Assembly (NCBI GenBank): GCA_964554535.1 | Contig: CAZKPB010000001.1 | Location: forward strand, 62,001 to 126,000 | DNA: 64,000 nucleotides | Direction: 5' to 3' | Source: DMER64 sp964554535 | GTDB lineage: Bacteria > Bacteroidota > Bacteroidia > Bacteroidales > UBA932 | In this document: positions 15,057 to 24,038 of the stretch, one piece after another | Numbering within the stretch: position 1 is the stretch's first letter | How the letters are laid out: every line of letters begins with the position of its first letter | Program-made: the position numbers and the translations under genes | Notes under the pieces: model-generated | Database searches by the model: none | Told to the model about the DNA's origin: nothing | The model's input: only the letters and a program-made list of their open reading frames with translations

Positions 15057-17141
15057 ATGAACCGAATATATCTAATAATTATGATTTTAGCAGGCACTAT
15101 AGCCCTAAACGGTTGCACTACTGACTCAAAGACAGAAGAAGTTGTGATTGAAAAAAATACCCCCAAGGTAGTCAATCATAAACTGGACCCTATGGTTCTC
15201 AACAGTTTTGGCCGGGTCACCGACCCGCAGGCAGCTCCCGCCGGAGACAAAATCCTGTACGGAGTAAGCTATACTTCTGTAGCGCAGAACAAATCCAATC
15301 GCGAACTCTATATTATGAATATAGACGGTTCTGAAAATCACGCCATTACGCATAGCGCCAAAAGCGAAAGCAACGCCCGCTGGTACCGCAACGGCCAAAT
15401 ATTGTTTCTGAGCGGAGGACAACTGTGGCTGATGAACGCAGACGGAACGGCCCGCACCCAAATCACCCAAATGGAACGTCCCATTGCCGAGTTTGCCCTT
15501 TCTCCGGCGGAGGACCGCATTCTGTTTGTCCAGAGTGTCAAGAGCGGCACCCGTCCCACCGACCGCTACCCCGATCTGGACAAGGCCAGCGGCCGCCTCA
15601 TTGACGGACTTATGTACCGCCACTGGGATTGTTTTGTGGAAGAAATCCCGCACAGTTTTATTGCGGTTTTTGACGGAAAGACCCTCACCCAAATCACCGA
15701 CCTGCTGGAAGGACAACCTTATGAACTGCCCACACTGCCCTTTGGTGACCTGGGCGAGTTGAGTTGGAGCCCCGACGGCAAACAGATTGCCTATTCCTGC
15801 CGTAAACTTACCGGAGCCGCCTACGCGGTCTCTACCAATACCGATATTTACCTTTACAATGTAGAGACGGGAGAGGCAAAAAATATTTCCGAGGGGATGA
15901 TGGGCTATGATACCGCCCCCAGATTTTCTCCATGCGGCAAATACCTTGTCTGGAACAGTATGGAACGTGACGGCTACGAAGCGGACAAAGTCCGTCTGAT
16001 GCTCTACCATACGGAGGACGGCAGCATCCGGGAACTGACCCGTGACTTCAAATACAATGTAGAGAGCGTCACCTGGGCCAAAGACAGCCGCACGCTGTAC
16101 TTCAGTTCCTGCGCGGAAGGTGTCACCCGACTGTTTGCCCTTGGCAGGGAAGATGCCGCCATACGCCAGATTACTCAAAGCCTGCACGATTTCAGCGGAG
16201 TACAGGTGGTAACGGACCCCGCCGGCAAGGAACGACTCATTGGCACCTATATGTCCCTTTCCATGCCCTCGGAAATTGTGGCCGTAGACCCCGTCAGCGG
16301 GGAGGAAACACAACTTTCTTTTGAAAATCGTGAGATTCTGGACCAATTGACAATGGGCCGTGTGGAAGAGCGCTGGGTCCCCACCACGGACCACAAAAAA
16401 ATGCTTACCTGGGTGGTATATCCGCCTGACTTTGATCCGGCCAAAAAGTATCCCGTCATTCTGTTCTGCGCCGGCGGTCCCCAGTCCACCCTTTCCCAAA
16501 GTTGGTCCTACCGCTGGTGCCACCAGCTGATAGCCGCCAACGGATATATTGTATTGTTGCCCAACCGGCGCGGTACCACGGCTTTTGGTCAGGAATGGTG
16601 CGAACAAATCAGCGGTGACTACGCCGGACAGAATATGCAGGACTATTTCAGTGCGGTGGACCAGATCAAAACCGAACCCTTTGTGGATGCTGCGCATATT
16701 GGAGCCGTTGGAGCCAGCTACGGAGGCTATTCCATTTTCTATCTGGCCGGTCACCACCAGGGACGTTTTGCAGCCTTTGTGGCCCACGCGGGCATTTTCA
16801 ATACTGAGCACATGTATATGGAAACAGAAGAAACCTGGTTTCCCAACTGGGACAACGGTGGAGCCCCCTGGTCAAAGAATCCGGTGGCCGTTAGCCATTA
16901 CGCCCAGTCGCCGCACAAAAACGTACAAGATTGGGATACCCCCATCCTCATTACCCATGGCGAGTTGGACTACCGCGTACCGGTAGACCAGGCCATGTCT
17001 GCCTTTAACGCCGCCCAACTGCTGGGTGTACCTTCCCAACTGCTGCTCTTCCCCGACGAGAACCACTGGATCCTCAAACCCCAGAACAACGTACTGTGGA
17101 ACCGTGTCTTCTTTGAGTTTTTAGATAAATATCTCAAATAG
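15057..17141 (+). CDS. S9 family peptidase, lipoprotein form
   Basis: 694 residues. The start at ATG 15057 gives a lipoprotein signal (LIIMILAGTIALNGC), so the enzyme is probably anchored to a membrane. A WD/PD40-like propeller (repeats such as LSWSPDGKQIAYS and PRFSPCGKYLVW) precedes a C-terminal alpha/beta hydrolase with Ser in GASYGGYSIFYLAGH, Asp in THGELDYRVPVDQ and His in DENHWILKP. This is the acylaminoacyl-peptidase/DPP-like arrangement. A TTG at 15033 is in frame but spoils the signal. Confidence 0.87.
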   Translation: MNRIYLIIMILAGTIALNGCTTDSKTEEVVIEKNTPKVVNHKLDPMVLNSFGRVTDPQAAPAGDKILYGVSYTSVAQNKSNRELYIMNIDGSENHAITHSAKSESNARWYRNGQILFLSGGQLWLMNADGTARTQITQMERPIAEFALSPAEDRILFVQSVKSGTRPTDRYPDLDKASGRLIDGLMYRHWDCFVEEIPHSFIAVFDGKTLTQITDLLEGQPYELPTLPFGDLGELSWSPDGKQIAYSCRKLTGAAYAVSTNTDIYLYNVETGEAKNISEGMMGYDTAPRFSPCGKYLVWNSMERDGYEADKVRLMLYHTEDGSIRELTRDFKYNVESVTWAKDSRTLYFSSCAEGVTRLFALGREDAAIRQITQSLHDFSGVQVVTDPAGKERLIGTYMSLSMPSEIVAVDPVSGEETQLSFENREILDQLTMGRVEERWVPTTDHKKMLTWVVYPPDFDPAKKYPVILFCAGGPQSTLSQSWSYRWCHQLIAANGYIVLLPNRRGTTAFGQEWCEQISGDYAGQNMQDYFSAVDQIKTEPFVDAAHIGAVGASYGGYSIFYLAGHHQGRFAAFVAHAGIFNTEHMYMETEETWFPNWDNGGAPWSKNPVAVSHYAQSPHKNVQDWDTPILITHGELDYRVPVDQAMSAFNAAQLLGVPSQLLLFPDENHWILKPQNNVLWNRVFFEFLDKYLK

Positions 17142-17157
17142 AAAGGGGGCATTTGAC

Positions 17158-17177
17158 CTATTGTTTCCGGACAATAG
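17158..17177 (+). terminator. Possible weak terminator after the S9 lipoprotein gene
   Basis: A perfect 7-bp inverted repeat CTATTGT/ACAATAG with a 6-nt loop begins 16 nt after the stop codon. The following U-tract is poor (GAAGTTTTTACG), so termination is uncertain. Confidence 0.35.
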
Positions 17178-17220
17178 TGAAGTTTTTACGTTTGATGACC
17201 ACGACGTGACGCATCCTTTA

Positions 17221-17228
17221 TAGGTTTG
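17221..17228 (+). promoter_or_regulatory. -7 box for ssb
   Basis: TAGGTTTG at 17221-17228, 23 nt before ATG 17252. The nearest TTTG upstream (17191-17194) is 26 bp away, longer than normal. Confidence 0.45.
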
Positions 17229-17251
17229 CTCCATCAATAAATACTAAAGAT

Positions 17252-17587
17252 ATGGAGCAAACAATCAACAAAGCCGAAGTATTGGGCCGGGTGGGCAACG
17301 AGCCTCGTATTTCACAAACCGAAGAAGGACGCCGGGTCATCCGGTTTTCCATTGCCACCAGCGAATTCATCCGCCAACTGAACGGGGACCTGCGGGAAGA
17401 AACCACCTGGCACCGTATTGTGGCATGGGAAGGTAAAGAAAACAACCATTTTGACCTCATCAAAAAAGGATTGCGGGTACGGGCCAAAGGTCGCATCCGC
17501 ACCAATAGCTATGAAAAAGACGGGCAGCAGAAATACTCTCAGGAAATACTGGCCCAAAGTCTGCAAATAGAAGACAGCGAAAGTTGA
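17252..17587 (+). CDS. ssb: Single-stranded DNA-binding protein
   Basis: 111 residues forming one OB fold (NKAEVLGRVGNEPRISQTEEGRRVIRFSIATSEF, ETTWHRIVAWEGK, KGLRVRAKGRIRTNSYEKDGQQKY). It coats single-stranded DNA in replication, repair and recombination. The acidic flexible tail is nearly absent; the protein ends in LQIEDSES, lacking the DDDIPF-like tip that recruits partners in E. coli SSB. It may be an auxiliary SSB paralogue. The cysS gene follows behind its own promoter. Confidence 0.88.
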   Translation: MEQTINKAEVLGRVGNEPRISQTEEGRRVIRFSIATSEFIRQLNGDLREETTWHRIVAWEGKENNHFDLIKKGLRVRAKGRIRTNSYEKDGQQKYSQEILAQSLQIEDSES

Positions 17588-17604
17588 GGTGCCTGGATTT
17601 TCCT

Positions 17605-17612
17605 TACCTTTG
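17605..17612 (+). promoter_or_regulatory. -7 box that fixes the cysS start
   Basis: TACCTTTG at 17605-17612, 18 nt before ATG 17631. An in-frame start at 17589 would be upstream of this box, so it is rejected. Confidence 0.6.
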
Positions 17613-17630
17613 TTTTCAAATGCAAACGGT

Positions 17631-19103
17631 ATGGAAAGAGTATACTATTTATACAATACGCTGACAAAGCAGAAAGAAAAATTTGAACCGCTGGTGCCCG
17701 GACACGTAGGGTTGTATGTATGCGGCCCTACGGTCTATGGAGACCCGCATCTGGGACACGCCCGGCCGGCCATTACCTATGACGTGTTGGTCCGCCTGTT
17801 CCGCCACTTGGGATATAAAGTGCGCTATGTACGCAACATAACCGATGTGGGACACCTGGAAAACGATGCCGATGCCGGAGAAGACAAAATTGCCAAGAAA
17901 GCCCGGTTGGAAGAGCTGGAGCCTATGGAAGTGGTACAATACTATACCCTACGCTACCACCAGGCCATGGCTAAACTCAATACGCTTCCCCCAAGCATTG
18001 AACCCAGGGCGTCGGGGCACATCATTGAACAAATTGCGCTGGTGCAACAGATTCTGGATGCCGGGTTGGCTTACGTGGTAAACGGTTCGGTATATTTTGA
18101 CGTGGCAGCCTACAACAACAAATACCGCTACGGCATTCTCTCGGGCCGGGTGCTGGACGACCTGCAAGCCAATACGCGCGATCTGGACGGGCAGAGCGAC
18201 AAACGGTCCCCGTACGATTTTGCCTTGTGGAAAAAAGCGGCTCCGGAACACATTATGCGGTGGCCTTCGCCCTGGAGTGACGGCTTCCCGGGGTGGCATC
18301 TGGAATGCTCGGCAATGAGTGCCAAATATTTGGGAAAGGTCTTTGACATCCACGGGGGCGGGATGGACCTGCTGTTTCCGCACCACGAATGCGAGTTGGC
18401 CCAGAACACCGTGACCCGCGGTACGGGCAGCGTACGATACTGGATGCACAACAATCTCATTACCATTAACGGGCAGAAGATGGGCAAATCTCTGGGGAAT
18501 TTCATTACTTTGGAAGAACTTTTTACCGGAACGCACCCACTGCTTTCTCAACCCTTTGACGCAATGACCATCCGGCTTTTCATTCTGCAGGCGCATTACC
18601 GCGGACCACTGGACTTCAGTGACGCGGCACTTGTCTCGGCTCAGAAAGGGCTCAAACGGTTGTTACAGGCGGCACAGGCTGTGGATAAACTGTCGGTGAC
18701 GGCAGGGAATACCCCCGCTGACCCGGAACTGGTCGGGATAGAAGAGGGCATCTACCGGGCACTGTGTGATGACTTGAATACGCCGGTGGCACTAGCGCAC
18801 CTGTTTGATATGGTCCGCTGGATTAATGCCGCCACGGATGCCAAAAAGCCGGTGGCAACCGCCAGCAGGGACCTTATGCAACGCGTGTTCAAAGAGGTGG
18901 TGGACGGTATCCTTGGATTGCAGGACAATGCGCTGGAAGACAATGCTCCGCTGATTGACGGCCTTATGCAACTGGTGCTGGAGGTACGCTCCAAAGCAAA
19001 AGCCAACAAAGACTGGGCAACCTCTGACAACATCCGCAACAGTCTGCTGGCGCTGGGAGTGCAGATCAAGGACACTAAAGACGGCACCGACTGGACGCTG
19101 TGA
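17631..19103 (+). CDS. cysS: Cysteinyl-tRNA synthetase
   Basis: A class I synthetase of 490 residues charging tRNA-Cys. The HIGH motif appears as HLGHAR directly after CGPTVYGDP (zinc-ligand Cys), with further zinc ligands in ECSAMS and HHECELAQ. The KMSKS loop is KMGKSLGN, and the usual Rossmann fold and anticodon-binding helical domain follow. Length is slightly above the E. coli enzyme (461). The downstream DUF418-like gene starts within 10 bp, so the two are probably co-transcribed. Confidence 0.95.
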   Translation: MERVYYLYNTLTKQKEKFEPLVPGHVGLYVCGPTVYGDPHLGHARPAITYDVLVRLFRHLGYKVRYVRNITDVGHLENDADAGEDKIAKKARLEELEPMEVVQYYTLRYHQAMAKLNTLPPSIEPRASGHIIEQIALVQQILDAGLAYVVNGSVYFDVAAYNNKYRYGILSGRVLDDLQANTRDLDGQSDKRSPYDFALWKKAAPEHIMRWPSPWSDGFPGWHLECSAMSAKYLGKVFDIHGGGMDLLFPHHECELAQNTVTRGTGSVRYWMHNNLITINGQKMGKSLGNFITLEELFTGTHPLLSQPFDAMTIRLFILQAHYRGPLDFSDAALVSAQKGLKRLLQAAQAVDKLSVTAGNTPADPELVGIEEGIYRALCDDLNTPVALAHLFDMVRWINAATDAKKPVATASRDLMQRVFKEVVDGILGLQDNALEDNAPLIDGLMQLVLEVRSKAKANKDWATSDNIRNSLLALGVQIKDTKDGTDWTL

Positions 19104-19111
19104 CACTTGGT

Positions 19112-20215
19112 ATGGAACCGGCACGCAAGACACACATAGACGTATTGAGAGGGCTTGCCATTGCCGGAATGGTGTTGACGCATTGCGTACAGCACTATAT
19201 GTACCATATTCCCCCCGAGAAAGGCATCCAACCCGGATGGCTTGATAAGACAGACTTTTTGGCGGCACGCGGTATAGAGGCGTTTAATGTTTCTTTTGCC
19301 GTCTTTGCCCTGCTGGTGGGTTACACCTTTGTACTGGCCCGGCAAAAGGCACCGGATGAGAGTACGTTCACACGGCGCTACCTGCATCGGCTCTTGGGAC
19401 TGGTCTTGTGCGCCTTTGTCAATTCCCTGTTTTTTCCGTCAGGAGATGTGCTGTGGCTACTGGCTCTGGCCGGCGGGGTTTTGTGGATTACCCGCAAATG
19501 GAACCCCCGTGTGACTATGGGGCTGGCCCTGCTGTTGCTTATGCGTCCGCTGACCTGGTTTGAAAGTACCGGTGACTGGGTAATTCCCACCGAGTGGAAT
19601 TACAAAATTCAGCGAGCTGTTTTTGAAGGCCGCTTTCTGAATATGTGCCTCACCAACGCCCTTTGGGGACAGGGCGCTTCTTTCTTTTTGAACCTGCACG
19701 GCGGTCGGGTCGCCCAGACTCTGGCCATGGCGCTTTGGGGCGCGGCTGTATCACGGAAAGGGTTGTTGGAAGACAAAACGGAAAACCGCGGTTTCTGGAG
19801 CAGGGGATTTGTGGCGGCCTTTGTCCTTTTTGCCGCATGTTTTGGGATTAACAAACTACCGGCGTTGGAAGGCACGGTGATGGTACGTATAGTGTATGGC
19901 TGGCAGCGTGTGGCGCAGGCGGGGTTTCTCATTGCCGCGTTCATGCTGCTCTGGCGTACTCCTATTTGCCGAAAAGCAGGCCGTGCCTTTGAAGCTCTTG
20001 GCAGCATGAGCCTTAGTAACTATATAGCTCAGAGTATATTGGGCTGTTTTATCTTTTTCCCTGTGGGGCTGAATCTGGCCCAAAAAACGGGAGGTACCGC
20101 CAGCCTGTGCATAGGAATACTTTTGGTAGCCCTGCTGGCAGGTGGAAGCTATATCTGGAAAAAGTATTTGGGAAAAGGACCCGTGGAGCGATTGCTCCGG
20201 TTTATGGGGTTATAA
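19112..20215 (+). CDS. DUF418/YeiB-like multi-pass membrane protein
   Basis: 367 residues with about ten membrane helices. The start resembles the acyltransferase/YeiB group (IDVLRGLAIAGMVLTHCVQHY, with a membrane-embedded His). The end has the DUF418 pattern (FEALGSMSLSNYIAQSILG followed by hydrophobic helices). Such proteins are predicted acyl or sugar-acyl transferases; no member-specific substrate can be read here. A GTG at 19100 overlapping the cysS stop is possible, but ATG 19112 is preferred. It is related in type to the DUF5009-like gene at 41388. Confidence 0.7.
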   Translation: MEPARKTHIDVLRGLAIAGMVLTHCVQHYMYHIPPEKGIQPGWLDKTDFLAARGIEAFNVSFAVFALLVGYTFVLARQKAPDESTFTRRYLHRLLGLVLCAFVNSLFFPSGDVLWLLALAGGVLWITRKWNPRVTMGLALLLLMRPLTWFESTGDWVIPTEWNYKIQRAVFEGRFLNMCLTNALWGQGASFFLNLHGGRVAQTLAMALWGAAVSRKGLLEDKTENRGFWSRGFVAAFVLFAACFGINKLPALEGTVMVRIVYGWQRVAQAGFLIAAFMLLWRTPICRKAGRAFEALGSMSLSNYIAQSILGCFIFFPVGLNLAQKTGGTASLCIGILLVALLAGGSYIWKKYLGKGPVERLLRFMGL

Positions 20216-20235
20216 ATCTGGCCTTAACGGCCTTG

Positions 20236-20309
20236 TAGCGGGGACGAGAATTGAACTCGTGACCTCATGATTATGAATCATGCGCTCTAACCAACTGAGC
20301 TACCCCGCC
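20236..20309 (-). tRNA. tRNA-Met (anticodon CAT)
   Basis: A 74-nt cloverleaf on the minus strand: acceptor GGCGGGG with CCCCGCT (one G-U at the end), D stem GCTC/GAGC, anticodon stem CATGA/TCATG with CAT in the loop, T arm with TTCAATT loop. CCA is not encoded. The regular 1-72 pairing argues against an initiator tRNA; an Ile2 tRNA with modified C34 cannot be excluded. Confidence 0.9.
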
Positions 20310-20387
20310 ATCTATTTACCATTTGGTAAACGGGATTGCAAAAGTAACACTTTTTTTTGAACCTCAAAGGATTCACAAAAAATGATG

Positions 20388-20395
20388 TAACTTTG
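20388..20395 (+). promoter_or_regulatory. -7 box for the aquaporin gene
   Basis: TAACTTTG at 20388-20395, 41 nt before ATG 20437. No -33 element at canonical spacing is visible. Confidence 0.5.
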
Positions 20396-20436
20396 AATTT
20401 GCCAATCCAAAAACCACATTAACAAAACCTAATTAT

Positions 20437-21123
20437 ATGAAAAAGTATTTTGCAGAATTTATCGGAACAATGGTGCTTGTCCTGCTGGGTTGCGGTAGCG
20501 CCATCTTCAACGGCGGTTGCGGCACTACCGCACAGGTACTCACCGTAGCGTTTGCCTTTGGTCTGTCAGTAGTTGCTATGGCTTACGCCATTGGCGGAAT
20601 TTCCGGATGCCACATCAACCCCGCCATCACCTTGGGCGTATGGGTTAGTGGCCGAATGAAAGGCAAAGACGCCTTGATGTATATGCTCTTTCAGGTGTTG
20701 GGCGCCATTGCCGGATCGGCTATTCTGTATGTGCTGGCTCACGGTTATTCCGTAAATCCGGAAGGCACCTTCACGGGAGCCAATGCCTACGCCGCCTCCA
20801 CATCCACCCTCACCGCATTTCTGGCGGAAATGGTATTCACCTGCATCTTTGTACTGGTAGTTTTGGGCGTCACGGACAGTGAAAAGGGCAATTCCTCCCT
20901 GGCCGGTCTGGCCATTGGTCTGACGCTGGTGCTCATTCACATTGTCTGCATTCCCATTACCGGCACGTCCGTCAATCCGGCCCGCAGCATTGGTCCCGCC
21001 CTTTTTGAAGGCGGCCTGGCATTGAAGCAATTGTGGCTGTTTATTGCCGCTCCTTTTGCAGGCGCGTTGCTCTCGGCGTTGATTTGGAAGGGGCTTACCT
21101 GTAAATGCAACTGCGCCAGATAG
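20437..21123 (+). CDS. aqpZ: Aquaporin Z-like water channel
   Basis: 228 residues, six helices and the two half-helix NPA boxes: GCHINPAITLGV (about residue 66) and GTSVNPARSIGPA (about 183). The selectivity-filter residues expected for water channels are present: a Phe in the second helix (FAFGLSVV), His in LVLIHIVCIP, a small residue before SVNPA, and Arg after the second NPA. Water conduction is therefore more likely than glycerol. Monocistronic: own promoter and a strong terminator at 21142-21174. Confidence 0.92.
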   Translation: MKKYFAEFIGTMVLVLLGCGSAIFNGGCGTTAQVLTVAFAFGLSVVAMAYAIGGISGCHINPAITLGVWVSGRMKGKDALMYMLFQVLGAIAGSAILYVLAHGYSVNPEGTFTGANAYAASTSTLTAFLAEMVFTCIFVLVVLGVTDSEKGNSSLAGLAIGLTLVLIHIVCIPITGTSVNPARSIGPALFEGGLALKQLWLFIAAPFAGALLSALIWKGLTCKCNCAR

Positions 21124-21141
21124 AAAGAAACATCTAATCAC

Positions 21142-21174
21142 AAAAAACATCAGGGTTTTACTCTGATGTTTTTT
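21142..21174 (+). terminator. Rho-independent terminator after aqpZ
   Basis: A 12-bp perfect stem (21142-21153 with 21163-21174) around a 9-nt loop, with A-tract on the left and T-tract on the right, 18 nt after the aquaporin stop. The next promoter's -7 box begins 2 bp after it. Confidence 0.85.
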
Positions 21175-21176
21175 GT

Positions 21177-21184
21177 TATCTTTG
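21177..21184 (+). promoter_or_regulatory. -7 box for the gene at 21211
   Basis: TATCTTTG at 21177-21184, 26 nt before ATG 21211. An in-frame ATG at 21166 lies inside the preceding terminator and upstream of the box, so 21211 is the start. Confidence 0.6.
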
Positions 21185-21210
21185 TGTACTTACGTTTTAA
21201 TCATTCTGCC

Positions 21211-21783
21211 ATGTCCTCTGCTTACGTCAAACATCAACTGATCAACCAGACCTTTCTCAGTATTTTTGTCCGCAGTTCAAGCGCGTTTCTGATTGGATTG
21301 TCTTTGTTGTTCTTCCAGCATCCGTTGTCAATCCTTCTGATTGGGCTCACCTGGCTTTTTACGGGTTGTTCGTGCCTGTATGCGGGATCCGCCTACCGGA
21401 GGCAAGACTCAAAAGACACCTCAATGGCTCTGGTATATTTTAGTTACGGGGGGAGCTGTTCTATCATCGGACTGATATTACTTGCCTTCCGTGAAAGCGC
21501 CGTAGAGTGTCTGGTAGAAAGCAACGCCGCACTACTGTTCGGTTACGCCTTCCTTCATCTGGTTGTGGCGTGGGTGTTGTACCTGCGCCACAAAAGGAAC
21601 CAACCCTATTCCTTTGTATTAGGCGTGCCTGCCGTATTTGCCGTATGTATGATTATTGCGGTATTCACTCCGGTATTTTCATACGAAACCTGGATAAGCA
21701 TCATGGGTTTGGCCAACTGCTTCTACAGCGGCTTTGCCATTGGGTCGGTACTGGTTGTCAAACGCAGCCAGGCCGTTCTGTAG
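21211..21783 (+). CDS. Six-helix membrane protein, HdeD/DUF308-like
   Basis: 190 residues, nearly all hydrophobic in six predicted helices of even length (for example FLIGLSLLFFQHPLSILLIGLTWLFTG and FAVCMIIAVFTPVF). Repeated helix pairs with short polar links (YRRQDSKD, YLRHKRNQPY) recall the HdeD/DUF308 family. No enzyme motif is visible. It has its own promoter and is convergent with ilvE, 11 bp apart at the 3' ends. Assignment is tentative. Confidence 0.5.
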   Translation: MSSAYVKHQLINQTFLSIFVRSSSAFLIGLSLLFFQHPLSILLIGLTWLFTGCSCLYAGSAYRRQDSKDTSMALVYFSYGGSCSIIGLILLAFRESAVECLVESNAALLFGYAFLHLVVAWVLYLRHKRNQPYSFVLGVPAVFAVCMIIAVFTPVFSYETWISIMGLANCFYSGFAIGSVLVVKRSQAVL

Positions 21784-21794
21784 GCGCCTTAGCG

Positions 21795-22808
21795 TTACAC
21801 AAAATCCACCCAACCAAACGGGTCCGGAATATCCCCCCACTGCAAGGCACGCAGCTGGGTGTACAATTTTTCCGATACCGGTCCCACCTGACCGTTGTGA
21901 AACGTATAACTTCTGCCTTTATCCGGGTCGTCTATTTGGGACACCGGGGTTAACACCACAGCCGTACCGCAGGCACATACTTCGTCAAAATCGGCCAGTT
22001 CTTCCACAAGAATCTGACGGCGTTCCACGGTATATCCCAAATGTTCCGCCAATTGGCAAAGCGATTTGTTGGTGACCGAAGGCAGGATGCTGCCCGATGC
22101 CGGTGTGATATACTTTTTACCCTTGACGGCAAAGAAGTTGGAGGTGGCAAATTCGTCAATGTATTTCTGCTCCCGAGGGTCGGTATATAATACAATCTGA
22201 TACCCCTTGGCTTGCACCTCATCTGACCAGCGCATTACCGAGGCATAATTTCCCCCCACCTTGAAGCAACCGGTACCGCGTGGTGCCGCGCGGTCGTGGT
22301 CCCGGTCAATCACGCCCTTTATGGTTTGCAAGCCACCCGTCCCGTAAGCTCCTACGGGCATCACCACTACCATAAACAAAAATTCCGTGCCCATGTGCAG
22401 ATCTACCTGGGGGTTGGTGGCCAGGAGCACGGGACGGACATACATACTGGCACCCGACTCGTACGGAGGCACCAACGCTATATTTTCACGCACCGCGAGC
22501 TTAACGGCGCTGACAAACTGATCCACACTTGGGCAGGCCATACCGCAATAGGCGGCCGAGCGTTGCATGCGCATGGCGTTTTCCTGCGGACGGAACAGAC
22601 GGACCCTGCCGTCCTGCCCTCTGTAAGCCTTTAGGCCCTCAAACACTTCCAATCCGTAATGCAGGCAGGGGGCCATCACATTCAGTTGGATGGTGTCCTG
22701 TTCTTGCGTCTGTAATAACGACCATTTGCCGTCTTTGTACGTCGCGGTGACCACGACCTTGGGTTTACGGTACTTGAACCCGATGTGGTTCCAGTCTGTT
22801 CTTGCCAT
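21795..22808 (-). CDS. ilvE: Branched-chain amino acid aminotransferase
   Basis: A fold-type IV PLP enzyme of 337 residues that interconverts Leu/Ile/Val and their 2-oxo acids. The family patterns LHYGLEVFEGLKAYRG, FRPQENAMRMQRSA, the PLP lysine in GCFKVGGNYASVMRW and the EEVCACGTAVVLTPV-like C-terminal strand (here DEVCACGTAVVLTPVSQI) are visible. The length matches the larger (type II) BCAT group. ATG 22808 starts the conserved part (MARTDWNHIGFKYRK); an ATG at 22874 adds unrelated residues. Confidence 0.92.
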   Translation of the reverse strand: MARTDWNHIGFKYRKPKVVVTATYKDGKWSLLQTQEQDTIQLNVMAPCLHYGLEVFEGLKAYRGQDGRVRLFRPQENAMRMQRSAAYCGMACPSVDQFVSAVKLAVRENIALVPPYESGASMYVRPVLLATNPQVDLHMGTEFLFMVVVMPVGAYGTGGLQTIKGVIDRDHDRAAPRGTGCFKVGGNYASVMRWSDEVQAKGYQIVLYTDPREQKYIDEFATSNFFAVKGKKYITPASGSILPSVTNKSLCQLAEHLGYTVERRQILVEELADFDEVCACGTAVVLTPVSQIDDPDKGRSYTFHNGQVGPVSEKLYTQLRALQWGDIPDPFGWVDFV

Positions 22809-22938
22809 ATTGTTAGATGTTTTTACAAATTTATAAAGAATATTCATCAAAACATTGGCGCAATATAAAGTCAAACTGATTGTTACCTTACGATGGTAAA
22901 ACCTTACGGTTTGTAACTTTTAACCTAAAAAAAACACA

Positions 22939-23943
22939 TTAAGAAAAAGAAATCCCATAAAGCTGCGCCATTTTCTGCCGGATGGCGGGCCACTGATATG
23001 AGGGGATGGAGGCACGGGCGTTGCGGATTATTTGCAGGGCCTCGTCGGGGTGTTCCAGAGCGTACAGGGCTTTTTGGGCCATCTGCTGCCAATCGTTTAC
23101 CGGGACCAGATAGCCGGTTTCTCCGTCGCGGATCATATCGGGGATGCCTCCTACATGGGTGGATATGACCAATGCCCCTGCGTTCATAGCCTCAATAACA
23201 GATATTGGGAGCGCATCCGTGACCGAAGCGTTGAGGTAGATGTCTCCCAGGCGCAGTTTGTCGTAGATTTTATCATTGGACACTTTCCCAAGAAACACTA
23301 CGTCGGGAGTGCGCCGTTTTTGCACCCATTCTTTAAGTTTTTGGGTGTCTCTGCCGTTACCTACCAGAAACAGTACCGCTTCGGGGTACGTATCTCTTAC
23401 CACCTCGTAGGCTTTAATTATTGTAGTTAGGCGATATGTCCTATTGACGTGGTTACGCGTACATATAAAATTGGGGTGGAGTTTTTCTTTTGCGGTAAAG
23501 GCTTCTTTGTTACTGATTATATTAGGTATAAGCACCACCGAAAAATGCCAGTCGACAAAACGTTGGTATAGGTTTTGGCACATTATGGACACCCCGTGCG
23601 TGTGGCGGTAACACCCCCGCACCACCGCATTGAAACGACCCAGATTGCCGCTGTGGAAAGTGGCCACCACCCGTTTACCCGCCAGGCGCCCCGCCAGTAC
23701 ACCTATATATAGTACGTACCTTCCTTTCCAGTTGGACACAATGTGCAGGTGCAGCACACGGCATTGGGGAAGTTTGTAAAGAAACTTCAAAAGATGGCCC
23801 GGCCAGGACCATTTGTGGCCTTCCACCAGACCCACGGACTCCACAGAAAGACCTTCTTGTGCCAGACAGGTTCTGAGCGTATCCATCTGGACACTCACAC
23901 CCCCAAAGTTCTTTGTATAAGAAGAGAGAAACAGTATATCCAC
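22939..23943 (-). CDS. Glycosyltransferase family 4 protein
   Basis: 334 residues of GT-B fold. The N-terminal lobe begins MDILFLSSYTKNFGGVSVQM; the C-terminal nucleotide-sugar lobe carries VLFLVGNGRDTQKL, DVVFLGKVSND, the acidic/His site of DIYLNASVTDALPISVIEAMNAGALVISTHVGGIPDMI (E-x7-E motif region) and GYLVPVNDWQQMA. Retaining glycosyl transfer is expected; donor and acceptor are unknown. No polysaccharide or LPS cluster adjoins it, which is unusual for this class. The upstream gene is closed by a terminator just before it. Confidence 0.82.
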   Translation of the reverse strand: MDILFLSSYTKNFGGVSVQMDTLRTCLAQEGLSVESVGLVEGHKWSWPGHLLKFLYKLPQCRVLHLHIVSNWKGRYVLYIGVLAGRLAGKRVVATFHSGNLGRFNAVVRGCYRHTHGVSIMCQNLYQRFVDWHFSVVLIPNIISNKEAFTAKEKLHPNFICTRNHVNRTYRLTTIIKAYEVVRDTYPEAVLFLVGNGRDTQKLKEWVQKRRTPDVVFLGKVSNDKIYDKLRLGDIYLNASVTDALPISVIEAMNAGALVISTHVGGIPDMIRDGETGYLVPVNDWQQMAQKALYALEHPDEALQIIRNARASIPSYQWPAIRQKMAQLYGISFS

Positions 23944-23972
23944 GGTCCTGCTATTGTTTGCACTAAGGTATT

Positions 23973-24009
23973 AAAAAAAGCAGTGCCGCCCAAAAGGCAG
24001 CACCGCTTT
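23973..24009 (-). terminator. Terminator of the fimbrillin/FISUMP gene
   Basis: On the minus strand a stem GCGGTGCTGCC/GGCGGCACTGC (two G-U pairs) with a 5-nt loop, followed by seven Ts. It starts about 30 nt after the stop codon at 24039 and precedes the glycosyltransferase start by 30 nt. Confidence 0.8.
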
Positions 24010-24038
24010 GCTATATAGGTTGGGTTTCAGGTTGCTGG

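Noticed and set aside
15126..16811. A 561-codon open frame on the minus strand
   Set aside because: It lies wholly antisense to the S9 lipoprotein gene, has no recognisable domain and a Gly/His/Val-rich composition typical of the reverse of a GC-rich gene.
17158..17177. The perfect 7-bp hairpin as a strong terminator or regulatory RNA
   Set aside because: The T-run behind it is short and broken, so I list it only as a weak terminator.
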